A DNA stretch of 64,000 nt. It comes from Lentzea jiangxiensis (GTDB lineage Bacteria; Actinomycetota; Actinomycetes; Mycobacteriales; Pseudonocardiaceae). The stretch covers positions 62,001-126,000 of the forward strand of contig NZ_FNIX01000010.1 of assembly GCF_900104175.1 (NCBI RefSeq), written 5' to 3'. A program made the translations under genes and the position numbers. Positions 1 to 8,587 of this stretch are shown here, piece by piece. Every line of letters begins with the position of its first letter. Position 1 is the first letter of the stretch. Under the pieces are notes generated by a model. That model searched no databases, was not told the DNA's origin, and saw only the letters and a program-made list of their open reading frames with translations.

Positions 1-1484
1 ACCCGCAGAACGTCGCGGGCCTCGTCGGCAGGGGCACCGCGCTGTCCGACGAGTTCGTGCAGATCAAGGTCGGCGGCGACCAGGCGCTGTTCCAGGCGAT
101 CGGCCACCTGCTGCTGCGGTGGGACAAGGTCGACAAGGCGTTCGTCGAGTCCAAGACGCACGGCTTCGAGGCCTACGCCGAGAGCCTGCGCGAGCTCGAC
201 TGGGACCGCGTGCTCACCGCGACCGGCCTGACCCGCGAGCAGATCACCCGCGTGGCGGGCATGTTCGTCGACTCGAAGGCCACGATCGCCTGCTGGGCGA
301 TGGGTCTCACGCAGCACAAGCACAGCGTGCCGACGATCCGCGAGATCACGAACGTCATGTTCCTGCGCGGCATGATCGGCAAGCCGGGCGCGGGCCTGTG
401 CCCGGTACGCGGCCACTCGAACGTCCAGGGCGACCGGACGATGGGCATCTACGAGAAGATGCCCGAGTTCTTCCTGGAGGCGCTGGAGAACGAGTTCGGC
501 ATCTCGGTGCCGCGCAAGCACGGTTACGACACCGTCGACGCCATCAACGCGATGCGCCACGGCCGCGGCAAGGTGTTCATCGCGATGGGCGGCAACTTCG
601 TCAGCGCCACCCCGGACACCCCGGTGACCGAGAAGGCGCTGGAGCAGTGCTCGCTCACGGTGCACGTCTCCACCAAGCTCAACCGCTCGCACGTGGTCCA
701 CGGCAGGACGGCGCTGATCCTGCCCGCCCTCGGCCGCACGGAGAGCGACGTGCAGCACTCGGGCGAGCAGTTCGTGACGGTCGAGGACTCGATGTCGGTC
801 GTGCACCGCTCCCGTGGCCGGCTCGAGCCGGCCTCGGACCAACTGCTGTCCGAGGTCTCGATCGTCTGCCGGCTCGCGCGCAAGACGCTCGGCGCCTCGC
901 ACCCCGTGGCGTGGGAGGAGTTCGAGAAGGACTACGACGTCATCCGCGAACACATCGCGCGCGTCGTGCCGGGCTGCGCCGACTACAACACGCGCGTGCG
1001 CCAGCCCGACGGTTTCGTGCTGCCGCACCCGCCGCGCGACTCGCAGCAGTTCGCGACGGCGACCGGCAAGGCGAACTTCACGGCGAACGAACTGACGGTC
1101 ATCGAGGTGCCGGAGGGGCGTCTGCTGATGCAGACCCTGCGCAGCCACGACCAGTACAACACCACGATCTACGGGCTGGACGACCGCTACCGCGGCGTGA
1201 AGGACGGCCGTCGCGTGGTGTTCGTGAACCCCGACGACCTCAAGGAACTGGGGTTCTCCGACGGCCAGATGGTCGACCTCGTATCGGAGTGGAAGGACGA
1301 CCCGACGGGCGTCGTCGAACGTCGCGCCGCGTCGTTCCGGATCGTCTCGTACCCGACCGCGCGCGGGTGCGTGGCGACGTACTTCCCGGAGGCGAACCCG
1401 TTGGTGCCACTGGACTCCAAGGCGGACATCTCCGGGACGCCGACCTCCAAGTCGGTGATCGTGCGCCTGGAGCCCGCGGCCTGA
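1..1484 (+). CDS. FdhF/YdeP-type molybdopterin oxidoreductase, 3' part
   Basis: The gene enters from the left edge; the reading frame is open from base 3, so the true start and the N-terminal [4Fe-4S]/cofactor region lie outside. The visible 490 or so residues match the bis-MGD oxidoreductases annotated as FdhF/YdeP (formate-dehydrogenase-alpha-like). Signatures are MGLTQHKHSV, the glycine-rich GKPGAGLCPVRGHSNVQGDR stretch, and a C-terminal molydopterin-dinucleotide-binding domain ending near VIVRLEPAA. The family is cytoplasmic and the substrate is often unproven (formate or an acid-stress role in YdeP). An fdhD gene 2.9 kb downstream would sulfurate this kind of molybdenum cofactor, which supports the assignment. 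The stop codon abuts a convergent small gene within a 12-bp palindrome. Family call is secure; formate as substrate is inference. Confidence 0.88.
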   Translation, partial: PQNVAGLVGRGTALSDEFVQIKVGGDQALFQAIGHLLLRWDKVDKAFVESKTHGFEAYAESLRELDWDRVLTATGLTREQITRVAGMFVDSKATIACWAMGLTQHKHSVPTIREITNVMFLRGMIGKPGAGLCPVRGHSNVQGDRTMGIYEKMPEFFLEALENEFGISVPRKHGYDTVDAINAMRHGRGKVFIAMGGNFVSATPDTPVTEKALEQCSLTVHVSTKLNRSHVVHGRTALILPALGRTESDVQHSGEQFVTVEDSMSVVHRSRGRLEPASDQLLSEVSIVCRLARKTLGASHPVAWEEFEKDYDVIREHIARVVPGCADYNTRVRQPDGFVLPHPPRDSQQFATATGKANFTANELTVIEVPEGRLLMQTLRSHDQYNTTIYGLDDRYRGVKDGRRVVFVNPDDLKELGFSDGQMVDLVSEWKDDPTGVVERRAASFRIVSYPTARGCVATYFPEANPLVPLDSKADISGTPTSKSVIVRLEPAA

Positions 1485-1490
1485 TCAGGC
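1479..1490. repeat. 12-bp palindrome over two convergent stop codons
   Basis: GCCTGATCAGGC is a perfect palindrome. Its TGA is the stop of the oxidoreductase and its TCA is the reverse-strand stop of the small gene, so the two convergent genes end back to back with no spacer. It has no loop, so it is not a classical terminator. Confidence 0.6.
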
Positions 1491-1646
1491 GTGCCGGACC
1501 CGGACGAACAGCCGTAAGCGGCGTCGTTCGGGTTCCGCCTTGACCTCCTCCTCGGTCTTCTTCACGAGCCGGCGCGCGGCCGCGTCGGCCTCGAAGTCCT
1601 GCTGACGGTACTTCGCGATAGCAAACGCGTCGTGGTGAGAGAACAT
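1485..1646 (-). CDS. 53-residue charged small protein, ArsR-operon partner
   Basis: This 53-residue protein begins MFSHHDAFAIAKYRQQDF and is rich in Lys, Arg, Glu and Ala, with a predicted amphipathic helical middle (KKTEEEVKAEPERRR). It has no signal peptide, membrane segment or cysteine. The ATG has a good GAGGAG ribosome site eight bases upstream. It starts 23 bp after the stop of the ArsR-type regulator on the same strand, so both are very probably one transcript. I do not recognise a characterised family; small soluble partners after DNA-binding regulators sometimes act as modulators, but nothing in the sequence proves that here. Its stop codon is interlocked with that of the convergent oxidoreductase gene. 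Confidence 0.7.
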   Translation of the reverse strand: MFSHHDAFAIAKYRQQDFEADAAARRLVKKTEEEVKAEPERRRLRLFVRVRHA

Positions 1647-1669
1647 GATGGGTCTCCTCGTGTGCGTTG

Positions 1670-2227
1670 TTATTCGGGCGCGACCGTCGCCGCCAGGAAC
1701 AACCTGACCGCCCGAGCGCCTTCCGGCCTCAGGGACTCGTCGAGTCGACGGTCGTCGTACTTGTCCATCACCGCTTGCAGCTCGTCGAGCAGCGCGGCCG
1801 ACTCCCCGGCGGTGAGGAACTTGACGGTGCCCTGGGTGCCGACCGACGTCCGCCACTCCTCGGGCAGGTGCTCACGCTGACGGAGCCGTTCCCGCGTGCG
1901 TTCGAACTCTTGGTCCAGATAGGCCATGGAGGCCGCTTCGGCCGCCAGGACCGCCTCCCCCTCCAGGCCGTCCGGCGAGATCGACTGGCGCTTGCGGACC
2001 AACTTCCACGGCTTCTGCCGACCGGGACCCTCGACCTCTTCGACGAAGCCGTACTTGGCCAGCATGTTCAGGTGGTACGAGCAACTCGCAACACTCTCGC
2101 CGAGCTTTTCCGAGCACTGCGTCGCGGTGCGCGGCCCTTCCTCGGTGAGCAGCTGGAGCAGCTTCCACCGGAACGGGTGCGACAGCGCCCGGAGCGCTTT
2201 GGGGTCGGTGATGGGAGCGTCGGTCAT
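1670..2227 (-). CDS. ArsR-type winged-helix transcriptional regulator
   Basis: The 185-residue protein has an N-terminal ArsR/HTH_20 winged helix (residues about 8-75; LSHPFRWKLLQLL, then CSYHLNMLAKYGFVEEV as the recognition helix and wing). It is followed by about 110 residues of helical, charged sequence with no metal-binding cysteine pair. That layout fits the long ArsR-like regulators of actinomycetes that bind DNA as dimers and sense something other than metals. The start ATG lies directly behind an inverted repeat that overlaps a plausible promoter, so autoregulation is likely. The 53-residue gene follows at 23 bp. No obvious regulated transporter is adjacent; the target may be the operon itself. 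Confidence 0.85.
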   Translation of the reverse strand: MTDAPITDPKALRALSHPFRWKLLQLLTEEGPRTATQCSEKLGESVASCSYHLNMLAKYGFVEEVEGPGRQKPWKLVRKRQSISPDGLEGEAVLAAEAASMAYLDQEFERTRERLRQREHLPEEWRTSVGTQGTVKFLTAGESAALLDELQAVMDKYDDRRLDESLRPEGARAVRLFLAATVAPE

Positions 2228-2242
2228 GACATCACCGTACGC

Positions 2243-2276
2243 ATATCAAGAACCCTTTAGCAAGCTTCCTTGATAT
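2243..2276 (-). promoter_or_regulatory. Inverted-repeat operator and probable promoter of the ArsR-type gene
   Basis: ATATCAAG (2243-2250) and CTTGATAT (2269-2276) form a perfect 8+8 inverted repeat with an 18-bp spacer. On the reverse strand TTGCTA and TACGGT lie 18 bp apart, giving a plausible sigma-70-like promoter whose start would fall at or a few bases before the ATG at 2227, i.e. a nearly leaderless transcript. The repeat overlaps the -35 region, the expected place for an ArsR-type autorepressor. Promoter elements are inference; the repeat is directly visible. Confidence 0.55.
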
Positions 2277-2295
2277 ATGAATCCCCAGGTGGCGA

Positions 2296-2787
2296 TCACC
2301 AGTCTGGTGAGTTGCGCGCCACGGCGGTGACGAGCGGCAACGACTCGATGACCGGCACGCGCAGCAGCTCGGCGGGTACGTCGGGGTCGCGCACGGGTTC
2401 GATGAGTTCGCGCAGCAACGCGCCGACGACGTCGTCGGCGGACTGGTCGACCTCGTGGATCAGGTCGCGCAACTGGTCCGCGGCCTCGTTGAGCACGCGC
2501 GGGCGTTGCGGCTCCTCCAGCATCAACGCCGCCAGCCGCAGCACGCGACGGCACGTGCGCAGCCTCAGGCTCCTGCTCGCGGACTCGCGGGTGCCCGCCA
2601 GGCCGAGGCGGCCGCGCGTGCGCTCGATCCACGGCTCGACGGTCTCGCGGCGCCAGATCGGGCCGGACGCGAGCTCCGCGTCCGGTTCGGGGATGCCGTG
2701 CGAGCGGCGCTTGCGCCAGACGGCCACCAACTGCCGGCTGAGCCCCATGGCGTCGGCGATCTCGGCGATTCCGTAGAAGTCCCCCAC
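2296..2787 (-). CDS. Small MerR/AlpA-like helix-turn-helix protein
   Basis: The 163-residue protein begins GIAEIADAMGLSRQLVAVW, a helix-turn-helix of the excisionase/AlpA-MerR type at residues about 5-25, followed by a wing-like GPIWRRETVEPWI. The remaining 110 residues are predicted helical and Leu/Arg/Asp rich, without cysteines, membrane segments or an enzyme motif. The family is common in actinomycetes as stand-alone regulators of unknown target. It lies between two unrelated minus-strand genes with gaps of about 50-70 bp, so it may be monocistronic. Function beyond DNA binding cannot be read from the sequence. Confidence 0.72.
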   Translation of the reverse strand: MGDFYGIAEIADAMGLSRQLVAVWRKRRSHGIPEPDAELASGPIWRRETVEPWIERTRGRLGLAGTRESASRSLRLRTCRRVLRLAALMLEEPQRPRVLNEAADQLRDLIHEVDQSADDVVGALLRELIEPVRDPDVPAELLRVPVIESLPLVTAVARNSPDW

Positions 2788-2806
2788 GCCGCCAACTGTA
2801 ACCAGA

Positions 2807-2825
2807 GATGACGGCGGGCGTCATC
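2807..2825 (-). terminator. Short hairpin downstream of the FAD oxidoreductase
   Basis: GATGACG (2807-2813) and CGTCATC (2819-2825) pair perfectly around a 5-base loop, ten bases past the stop of the minus-strand FAD oxidoreductase. No T-run follows, as is usual in high-GC actinomycetes. Confidence 0.4.
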
Positions 2826-2834
2826 ACACATGTC

Positions 2835-4349
2835 TCAGGAACGTTCGAGCACCGCACGCGCCGCGTTGTGGCCGCCAATGCCGCTCACGCCACCACCGCG
2901 CCGGGAGCCCGCACCGCAGAGGAAGACGTTGTCGACGTCGGTCTCCACACCCCACTTGCCGACCTCGTCGTCGTTCTCGGCGAACGGCCAGTCGAGCTCC
3001 CCGTGGAAGATGTTGCCGCCCGGCAGGCCCAGCTCCGCCTCCAGGTCCAGCGGGGTGCGGGCCTCGATGCACGGCTTGCCCCGGGCGTCGACCGCCAGGC
3101 AGTCCTGGACCGGCTCGACGAGGTGGGCGTTGAGCTGGTCGAGGTAGCGCCCGACCAGTTCGTCGCGCAGCTCGGCGTTGCGGCCCTCGAAGAGCGAGGC
3201 GGGCAGGTGCAACCCGAACAGCGTCAGCGTCTCGTGGCCCGCCAGGGACGGCCCGAGGATGGACGGGTCGGTCAGCGAGTGGCAGTACATCTCGCCGGGC
3301 AGCACCGACGGCACCTGGCCGGCGGCGCTCTCCCGGTACGCGGTCTCCAGCCGGTCGTAGGACTCGTCGAGGTGGAACGTGCCGGCGAACGCCAGTCGCG
3401 CGTCCACTCCGGACTTGAGCTCCGGCAACCTGCGCAGCAGCATGTTGATCTTCAGCTGGCAGCCCGGTTCGTCGTGGACCTCCTCGCCCCGCAAGCGTCC
3501 CAGCACCGACGGGGCCACGTTGGACAGCACGAACCGGGCCTCCACCGTCGTGTCGCCGTACGTGACGGACGCCGTCTTCCCGTCCGACTCGACCGACGTC
3601 ACCTCGGCACCGGTGACGATCCGCGCACCGGCCTCGCGCGCGACCCGTTCGAGCTCGGCGGTGACGGCGCCCATGCCGCCGACCGGCACCCTCCACTCGC
3701 CCGTGCCGTTGCCGATCACGTGGTAGAGGAAGCACTTGTTGGCGCGCAACGACTGCAGCGACGAGTGCGTGCCGATCAACGCGTCCGTGGCGACGACCCC
3801 GCGCACCAGGTCGTTCTCGAAGAGCTCCTGCAAGGTCGCGCCGATCGGGCGTTCGAAGACCTGCTCCCACACCCTCCCGCCCGCCACGGCGTCGACGTGT
3901 GCGCGCAGGTGTTCCCGTGACACCAGCGGCTGGAGGAGAGTCGGCGCCAACGCCCCCGCCATCAGCTCCAGGTCGGCGTACCAGCGCTGCCACCGCTCCC
4001 AGTCGCCGAGCGAGCCGCACACGGCCTGGAACGAGGCCTTCGTCGCCTCCCCCGGCGAGCGCTCGACCAGCAGCCCGGCCGCGCCGTCCGGCGTGTAGGA
4101 CGAGGCCGCGCGCGACCGGAGCGCGAGGTTCAGGCCGAGGTCCGCCACGATCCGGTCCGGCAGCAGCGACACCAGGTAGGAAAAGCGCGAGAGCCGCGCG
4201 TCGACGCCCTCCCACGGGGACGCGCTCACCGCCGCGCCGCCGGCGTGCGGCAGCTTCTCCAGCACCCTGACCGACTTGCCCGCACGGGCGAGGTACGCGG
4301 CCGCCACGAGCCCGTTGTGGCCGCCTCCCACGATCACGACGTCGTCCAT
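2835..4349 (-). CDS. FAD-dependent phytoene-desaturase-like oxidoreductase
   Basis: The 504-residue protein opens with a Rossmann dinucleotide-binding motif (VVIVGGGHNGLVAAAYLA, residues 4-21). It continues like the phytoene desaturase/PYROXD2 group of NAD(P)/FAD amine-oxidase-fold enzymes, including the C-terminal LCGAGSRRGGGVSGIGGHNA that closes the FAD site. I chose the ATG at 4349 because GGGAGG lies eight to thirteen bases upstream and the Rossmann motif starts immediately; a start 14 codons earlier is possible. The substrate is unknown: carotenoid genes are absent here, and PYROXD2-like members act on other compounds. It is divergent from fdhD, with 65 bp between the starts. Confidence 0.85.
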   Translation of the reverse strand: MDDVVIVGGGHNGLVAAAYLARAGKSVRVLEKLPHAGGAAVSASPWEGVDARLSRFSYLVSLLPDRIVADLGLNLALRSRAASSYTPDGAAGLLVERSPGEATKASFQAVCGSLGDWERWQRWYADLELMAGALAPTLLQPLVSREHLRAHVDAVAGGRVWEQVFERPIGATLQELFENDLVRGVVATDALIGTHSSLQSLRANKCFLYHVIGNGTGEWRVPVGGMGAVTAELERVAREAGARIVTGAEVTSVESDGKTASVTYGDTTVEARFVLSNVAPSVLGRLRGEEVHDEPGCQLKINMLLRRLPELKSGVDARLAFAGTFHLDESYDRLETAYRESAAGQVPSVLPGEMYCHSLTDPSILGPSLAGHETLTLFGLHLPASLFEGRNAELRDELVGRYLDQLNAHLVEPVQDCLAVDARGKPCIEARTPLDLEAELGLPGGNIFHGELDWPFAENDDEVGKWGVETDVDNVFLCGAGSRRGGGVSGIGGHNAARAVLERS

Positions 4350-4414
4350 GCCCCGAGATCCCTCCCACGTAGCCTGGTCGGTGGGGAACATAGCGGTCCG
4401 AAGGAGATGTGCAC

Positions 4415-5242
4415 ATGGGCCGAGTGACGGTGCGCCGGTCGGTCGAGCGGGTGTCGCCGAGCGGCCGGCGGCGCAGGGTCGACGCGCTCGCCGCCGAGGA
4501 ACCGCTGGAGCTGAGGGTCGGCGGCAAGGCGTTGGCCGTCACGATGCGCACGCCCGGCCACGACGTCGAGCTCGCCCACGGCTTCCTGCTCAGCGAGGGC
4601 GTGATCGGGTCGTCGCGGGACGTCGCGGTCGCCCGCTACTGCGACGGCACCGGCCCGGACGGCCTGAACACCTACAACGTGCTGGACCTGGCGCTGGCCG
4701 CGGGCGTGCCGCCGCCGGACACCGGCGTGGAGCGCAACTTCTACACCACGTCGTCGTGCGGGGTGTGCGGCAAGGGCGCGCTGGACGCCGTGAAGCTCAA
4801 GACCCGCTACTCCCCCGCGGCGGACGGGGTGCGCGTCACCCCCGAGGCGCTGACGGGGTTCCCCGACGCGTTGCGGGAACGGCAGAAGGTCTTCGAGAGC
4901 ACCGGCGGGCTGCACGCGGCCGGGCTGTTCGTGAACGGCGAACCGCTGGTCGTGCGCGAGGACGTCGGCCGCCACAACGCCGTCGACAAGGTGCTGGGCT
5001 GGGCGGTGCTGCAGGACCTCGTGCCGGTGCGCGGCGCGGTGCTGGTGGTGTCCGGGCGTGCGTCGTTCGAGCTGGTGCAGAAGGCCGCGATGGCCGGGAT
5101 CCCGGTGCTCGCGGCGGTGTCGGCACCGTCGTCGCTCGCGGTCGAGCTGGCGCAGGAGCAAGGCATGACGCTCGTCGGCTTCCTGCGCGGTGACTCGATG
5201 AACGTCTACACCGGTGGGGAGCGCGTGCTTGAGACCGCTTGA
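4415..5242 (+). CDS. fdhD: Formate dehydrogenase accessory sulfurtransferase FdhD
   Basis: The 275-residue product carries the FdhD hallmark TSSCGVCGK, with the paired cysteines C115 and C118 that relay sulfur from the IscS persulfide to the Mo-bisMGD cofactor of formate dehydrogenases. The downstream [25 protein letters not shown] and [19 protein letters not shown] segments are also typical of the family. Start ATG 4415 has AAGGAG eight bases upstream; an in-frame GTG two codons earlier is less well placed. Its likely client is the YdeP/FdhF-type enzyme at the left edge. The 3' end overlaps the next gene by 14 bp, indicating translational coupling with a CoA-transferase. Confidence 0.95.
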   Translation: MGRVTVRRSVERVSPSGRRRRVDALAAEEPLELRVGGKALAVTMRTPGHDVELAHGFLLSEGVIGSSRDVAVARYCDGTGPDGLNTYNVLDLALAAGVPPPDTGVERNFYTTSSCGVCGKGALDAVKLKTRYSPAADGVRVTPEALTGFPDALRERQKVFESTGGLHAAGLFVNGEPLVVREDVGRHNAVDKVLGWAVLQDLVPVRGAVLVVSGRASFELVQKAAMAGIPVLAAVSAPSSLAVELAQEQGMTLVGFLRGDSMNVYTGGERVLETA

Positions 5243-6359
5243 CGGCGTCGTGGTGGTGAGCCTGGAGCAGGCCGTCGCCGTGCCGTACGCGACGCGCCTG
5301 CTGGCCGACCTCGGCGCCCGCGTCATCAAGGTCGAGCGGCCCGGCACCGGCGACTTCGCCCGCCACTACGACTCGGCGTGCGGCGAGGTGTCGTCGTACT
5401 TCGCGTGGACGAACGCCGGCAAGGAGTCGGTGTCCCTCGACCTCTTCCACCCGGACGGCCGCGAGGTGCTGGACCGGCTCGTGGCCCGCGCCGACGTGCT
5501 GCTGTGCAACCTGTCGCCGCGCGTGTGGGACCGGCTCGCGCTGGAACTGCCGCCGTCGCTGATCGTCGGCGAGATGTCCGGCTACGGCTGGGACGGCCCG
5601 TACGCGGATCGCAAGGCGTTCGACGCACTGGTGCAGTCCGAGGCGGGGCTCGTGTCGCTGACCGGCGAAGGCGACGTGGTGGCACGGGCCGGAATCTCGG
5701 TCGCGGACATCGCGGCGGGCGTCCAGCTGCACGCGGCGGTCCTGGCGGCGTTGCTGCAGCGTTCCCGGACGGGCTCCGGCGTGCGGCTGCGGCTGTCGCT
5801 GTTCGAGGCGCTGGCCGAGTGGATGCACCAGCCGGTGCTCTACGCCGCCGGAACGGGCGCCGCGGCTCCGCGGTCCGGCGCGCACCACCCGAGCATCGCG
5901 CCGTACGGACCGGTGGCGTGCGCGGACGGCACTGTGCACCTCGCCGTGCAGAACGACGGGCAGTGGCAACGGCTGTGCGAGCTGGTCGGCCTCGCCCCGC
6001 AGGAGAGGTTCGCCACAGTGGCCTCCCGCGTCGAGCACCGCGAGGAGCTTCAGGAACTGCTCGAACACGCCTTCTCCGGACTCACCGCGACCGAGTCGCT
6101 GGCCGCCCTGGACCGCGCCGACGTGCCCGCCGCACTGACCCGCCCGATCACCGACCTGCCCTCCCACCCGCAGCTCGACACGTGGGTTGACGTGCGCGTT
6201 CCCGGCGGAACGGCACGGATGCTGCCACCGCCGGTAGCCGGGTTCGAGTGGTCACCCAGTGCGGTTCCCGCGCTCGGCGCGCACAATGACGCCGTGCTGA
6301 GGTGGCTGGGGTTCTCCGACGAGGAACTGTCCTGGTTGCGCGCGCGTTCCGTCCTCTAG
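5229..6359 (+). CDS. Class III (CaiB/BaiF) CoA-transferase
   Basis: The 376-residue protein shows the family III CoA-transferase pattern: N-terminal [32 protein letters not shown], the [15 protein letters not shown] segment, and [10 protein letters not shown], in which Asp160 aligns with the catalytic aspartate of formyl-CoA transferase (forms the acyl-CoA/aspartyl anhydride). The enzyme moves CoA between carboxylic acids; the specific acids are unknown. I prefer the TTG at 5229 since GGGGAG sits at 5216-5221; an in-frame GTG at 5214 lacks a ribosome site. The overlap with fdhD is suggestive, because formyl-CoA:oxalate CoA-transferase and formate dehydrogenase share the formate branch, but no oxalyl-CoA decarboxylase is visible. 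Confidence 0.85.
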   Translation: MRPLDGVVVVSLEQAVAVPYATRLLADLGARVIKVERPGTGDFARHYDSACGEVSSYFAWTNAGKESVSLDLFHPDGREVLDRLVARADVLLCNLSPRVWDRLALELPPSLIVGEMSGYGWDGPYADRKAFDALVQSEAGLVSLTGEGDVVARAGISVADIAAGVQLHAAVLAALLQRSRTGSGVRLRLSLFEALAEWMHQPVLYAAGTGAAAPRSGAHHPSIAPYGPVACADGTVHLAVQNDGQWQRLCELVGLAPQERFATVASRVEHREELQELLEHAFSGLTATESLAALDRADVPAALTRPITDLPSHPQLDTWVDVRVPGGTARMLPPPVAGFEWSPSAVPALGAHNDAVLRWLGFSDEELSWLRARSVL

Positions 6360-6397
6360 GGGGAAACGGGGAACGGTGCCCGCGCGATGAGGTGAGC

Positions 6398-7273
6398 ATG
6401 GGGGAACCGAGGTGCAGCCGCCGCGCCCTGCTGGCGGCGATCGGCGTGGTCATCGCCACTGCCGCGGGCGGCGTGACGTACGTGTCGTCGTCCAGCACGG
6501 AGCAGCAGATCGCCACCGCGAATGGCGTGAGGACCGTTCCCGCCGTGAAACCGACGGTCCGCTACGAGCGCGTGTACTCGGCGGCACGCCACCGCGAGGT
6601 CACCCTCGCCTTCCACATCCCGACCGGCGCCAACCCCCGCGGCCTGCCGATGTCGATCCTGCTGCACGGCCTGCACGGCGACGCCCGGCACGCCGCCGTC
6701 GGCAACCTCCCCGAGGTGCTGACCGCCGCCGTGGCGAAGGGGTCGGTCCCGGCGTTCGGCTTCGTGGCCGTCGACGGCGGCGACAACTACTGGCACGAGA
6801 ACGTCCTGGGCGACGACCCGATGGCGATGCTGCTCGACGAGGTCCCGCGCTGGCTCAAGGAACGCGGCTACGGCGAACCGTTCGCGGTCACGGGCGTGTC
6901 GATGGGCGGCTTCGGCTCGCTGCTCTACGCGCGCCGCCGAGCCGAGCGCGGCGACCCGGTCGCGGCCGCCGCGGCCATCTCCCCCGGCCTGATCACGACG
7001 TGGCCGGAGATGGCCAAGCGCCGCGCGTTCAGGGACGAGGCCGAGTGGGCCGCGCTCGACCCGTTGCGCCACCCGGAGGCGACCGGCCGGACGGCGCTCG
7101 GAGTGTGGATCGGCGACCGCGACAGGTTCATCGAGGGCACCCGCCGGTTCATCCGCGAGGTGCGGCCCGAGGTGGGCACGGTGAAGCCCGGCGGTCACGA
7201 CGACGGGCTGTACCGGAAGGTGACGCCCGACGTCGTGCAGTTCCTCGCCAAGTACGCCAAGCGCGCCGTCTAG
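6398..7273 (+). CDS. Exported alpha/beta-hydrolase esterase (antigen-85/esterase-D type)
   Basis: The 291-residue protein has a twin-arginine-style N-terminus (CSRRALLAAIGVVIATAAGG, residues 6-25), predicting export or membrane anchoring. The hydrolase domain follows: oxyanion-region ILLHGLHGDARH, nucleophile Ser168 in GVSMGG, probable acid Asp240 or Asp242 in WIGDRDRF, and His267 in PGGHDDG. This order fits the putative esterase (PF00756) family, which hydrolyses or transfers acyl groups outside the membrane; substrate unknown. The ATG at 6398 has GAGGTG upstream and places the signal at the N-terminus. Its stop codon shares CTAG with the convergent beta-lactamase-like gene. Confidence 0.82.
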   Translation: MGEPRCSRRALLAAIGVVIATAAGGVTYVSSSSTEQQIATANGVRTVPAVKPTVRYERVYSAARHREVTLAFHIPTGANPRGLPMSILLHGLHGDARHAAVGNLPEVLTAAVAKGSVPAFGFVAVDGGDNYWHENVLGDDPMAMLLDEVPRWLKERGYGEPFAVTGVSMGGFGSLLYARRRAERGDPVAAAAAISPGLITTWPEMAKRRAFRDEAEWAALDPLRHPEATGRTALGVWIGDRDRFIEGTRRFIREVRPEVGTVKPGGHDDGLYRKVTPDVVQFLAKYAKRAV

Positions 7274-8568
7274 ATCCGGCTCGCCGCGCGTCCGAAGTGC
7301 AGCCACTTCACCCGGCCCAGCTCGTCACTCCCGCACAGGACGACCACCGAGTGGTAGCCGCCGTGCGCCTCGACCGCGATGAGGGCGTCCTCGCGCAACC
7401 CGGTGAACTCGCGCTCGGTTTCGTCGACCAGTCCCTTGAAGGTGTCGTCGCGGCGCTCGTACCTCAGCGTCACCCGCCCGTCGTCGCCGTCGGTGACGTG
7501 GAGGTCGATCCCCGCGGACCGGTAGACCCCGGCGACCCGGTCCGCCGCGACCGGGACGGGGCTCGCGGGCGGCTTTGGCAGCGGGCGCAGGCTGATGCCC
7601 GCGTGCTCTCCCAGCACCCGCCCGAACACCTCTCTCGCCAGCGGCAGGGAGTCGCCGCCGTTGGTGAGGACGGCGACGGCGAGACCGGCACTCGGCACCA
7701 CCCTCAGGTGGGCCTGGAAGCCCCTGGTGGTCCCGTTGTGACCGAGTCCGGTGACACCGCCGTCGTAGTCGTGCAGCGCCCAGCCGAGGCCCTGCCGGCC
7801 GCCCTGGCCGAAGTCCGGCGGCACGACCTGGGTCTCGCGCATCGCGTCGAACTCGGTCGTGCCGAGGTGCATCCGCACGAACTCGAGCAGGTCCCGCCCG
7901 CTCATCGCGAGCACCGAACCCGCCGGGGTGTCGCCCTCGGCCATCGGCTTCTCGACGGGCTCCAGCTCCTCGCCCAGGTGCCCGGACGCGCACCGCCGGT
8001 GGGCGTACTCGGCGTGGCTGACGGCGGCGGTCCGCAGACCCGGCCCGTCGACGAGCCGTTCGCGCAGAACGGTGGTGAAACGCCCGCCGCGCAGCACCTC
8101 CACGATCCGGCCGAGCACCACGAACCCGCTGTTGCAGTACGTGTAGAGCTCACCGGGCCGCGCGCGCTGCTCGGTGTCCGCCATCCGCTCGAGGTACCTC
8201 GCGAGCATGTCGGGGCCGTTGCCCGTGTCGTGGAAGAGATCGCCGTCGAAGCCCGCGGTGTGCGTGAGGAGGTGCCGCGGCGTGATGACCCGCGCGGCCT
8301 GCTCGTCGGCCAGCCGGAACTCCGGCAGCACGTCGCGCACCGGCCGGTCCAGGTCCAGCAGGCCCTCGTTCACCAGCTCCTGGACGAGGGTGGCCGTCCA
8401 GACCTTGGTGATCGACCCGATCTGGAAGATCGAGTCCGTCGTCACCTCCTCGCCGGTGACGTTGTTCAGCACACCGGCTGCCACGTCGGTGATGGCGCCG
8501 TTGTGCAGCACGGCGACCTGAGCGCCGACAACGCCGTGTTCGGCGATCAGCGCGTCCAGTTCGAACAT
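7270..8568 (-). CDS. Serine hydrolase of the class C beta-lactamase/DD-peptidase fold
   Basis: This 432-residue enzyme has the three active-site elements of the beta-lactamase (PF00144) family: SxxK as S52-I-T-K55 in FQIGSITKVW, YxN as Y144-C-N146, and the third-motif equivalent GHNGTTRGF. A C-terminal domain of about 120 residues (VAGVYRSAGIDLHVTDG) resembles the lipocalin-like extension of D-aminopeptidase/esterase members. No signal peptide is visible, so it is probably cytoplasmic, acting on esters or D-amino-acid amides rather than on antibiotics. The ATG has GGGGAAG upstream. It lies 19 bp beyond the minus-strand RBBP9-like hydrolase and is probably co-transcribed with it. Confidence 0.85.
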   Translation of the reverse strand: MFELDALIAEHGVVGAQVAVLHNGAITDVAAGVLNNVTGEEVTTDSIFQIGSITKVWTATLVQELVNEGLLDLDRPVRDVLPEFRLADEQAARVITPRHLLTHTAGFDGDLFHDTGNGPDMLARYLERMADTEQRARPGELYTYCNSGFVVLGRIVEVLRGGRFTTVLRERLVDGPGLRTAAVSHAEYAHRRCASGHLGEELEPVEKPMAEGDTPAGSVLAMSGRDLLEFVRMHLGTTEFDAMRETQVVPPDFGQGGRQGLGWALHDYDGGVTGLGHNGTTRGFQAHLRVVPSAGLAVAVLTNGGDSLPLAREVFGRVLGEHAGISLRPLPKPPASPVPVAADRVAGVYRSAGIDLHVTDGDDGRVTLRYERRDDTFKGLVDETEREFTGLREDALIAVEAHGGYHSVVVLCGSDELGRVKWLHFGRAASRI

Positions 8569-8587
8569 CTTCCCCCAGGGATCGTCG

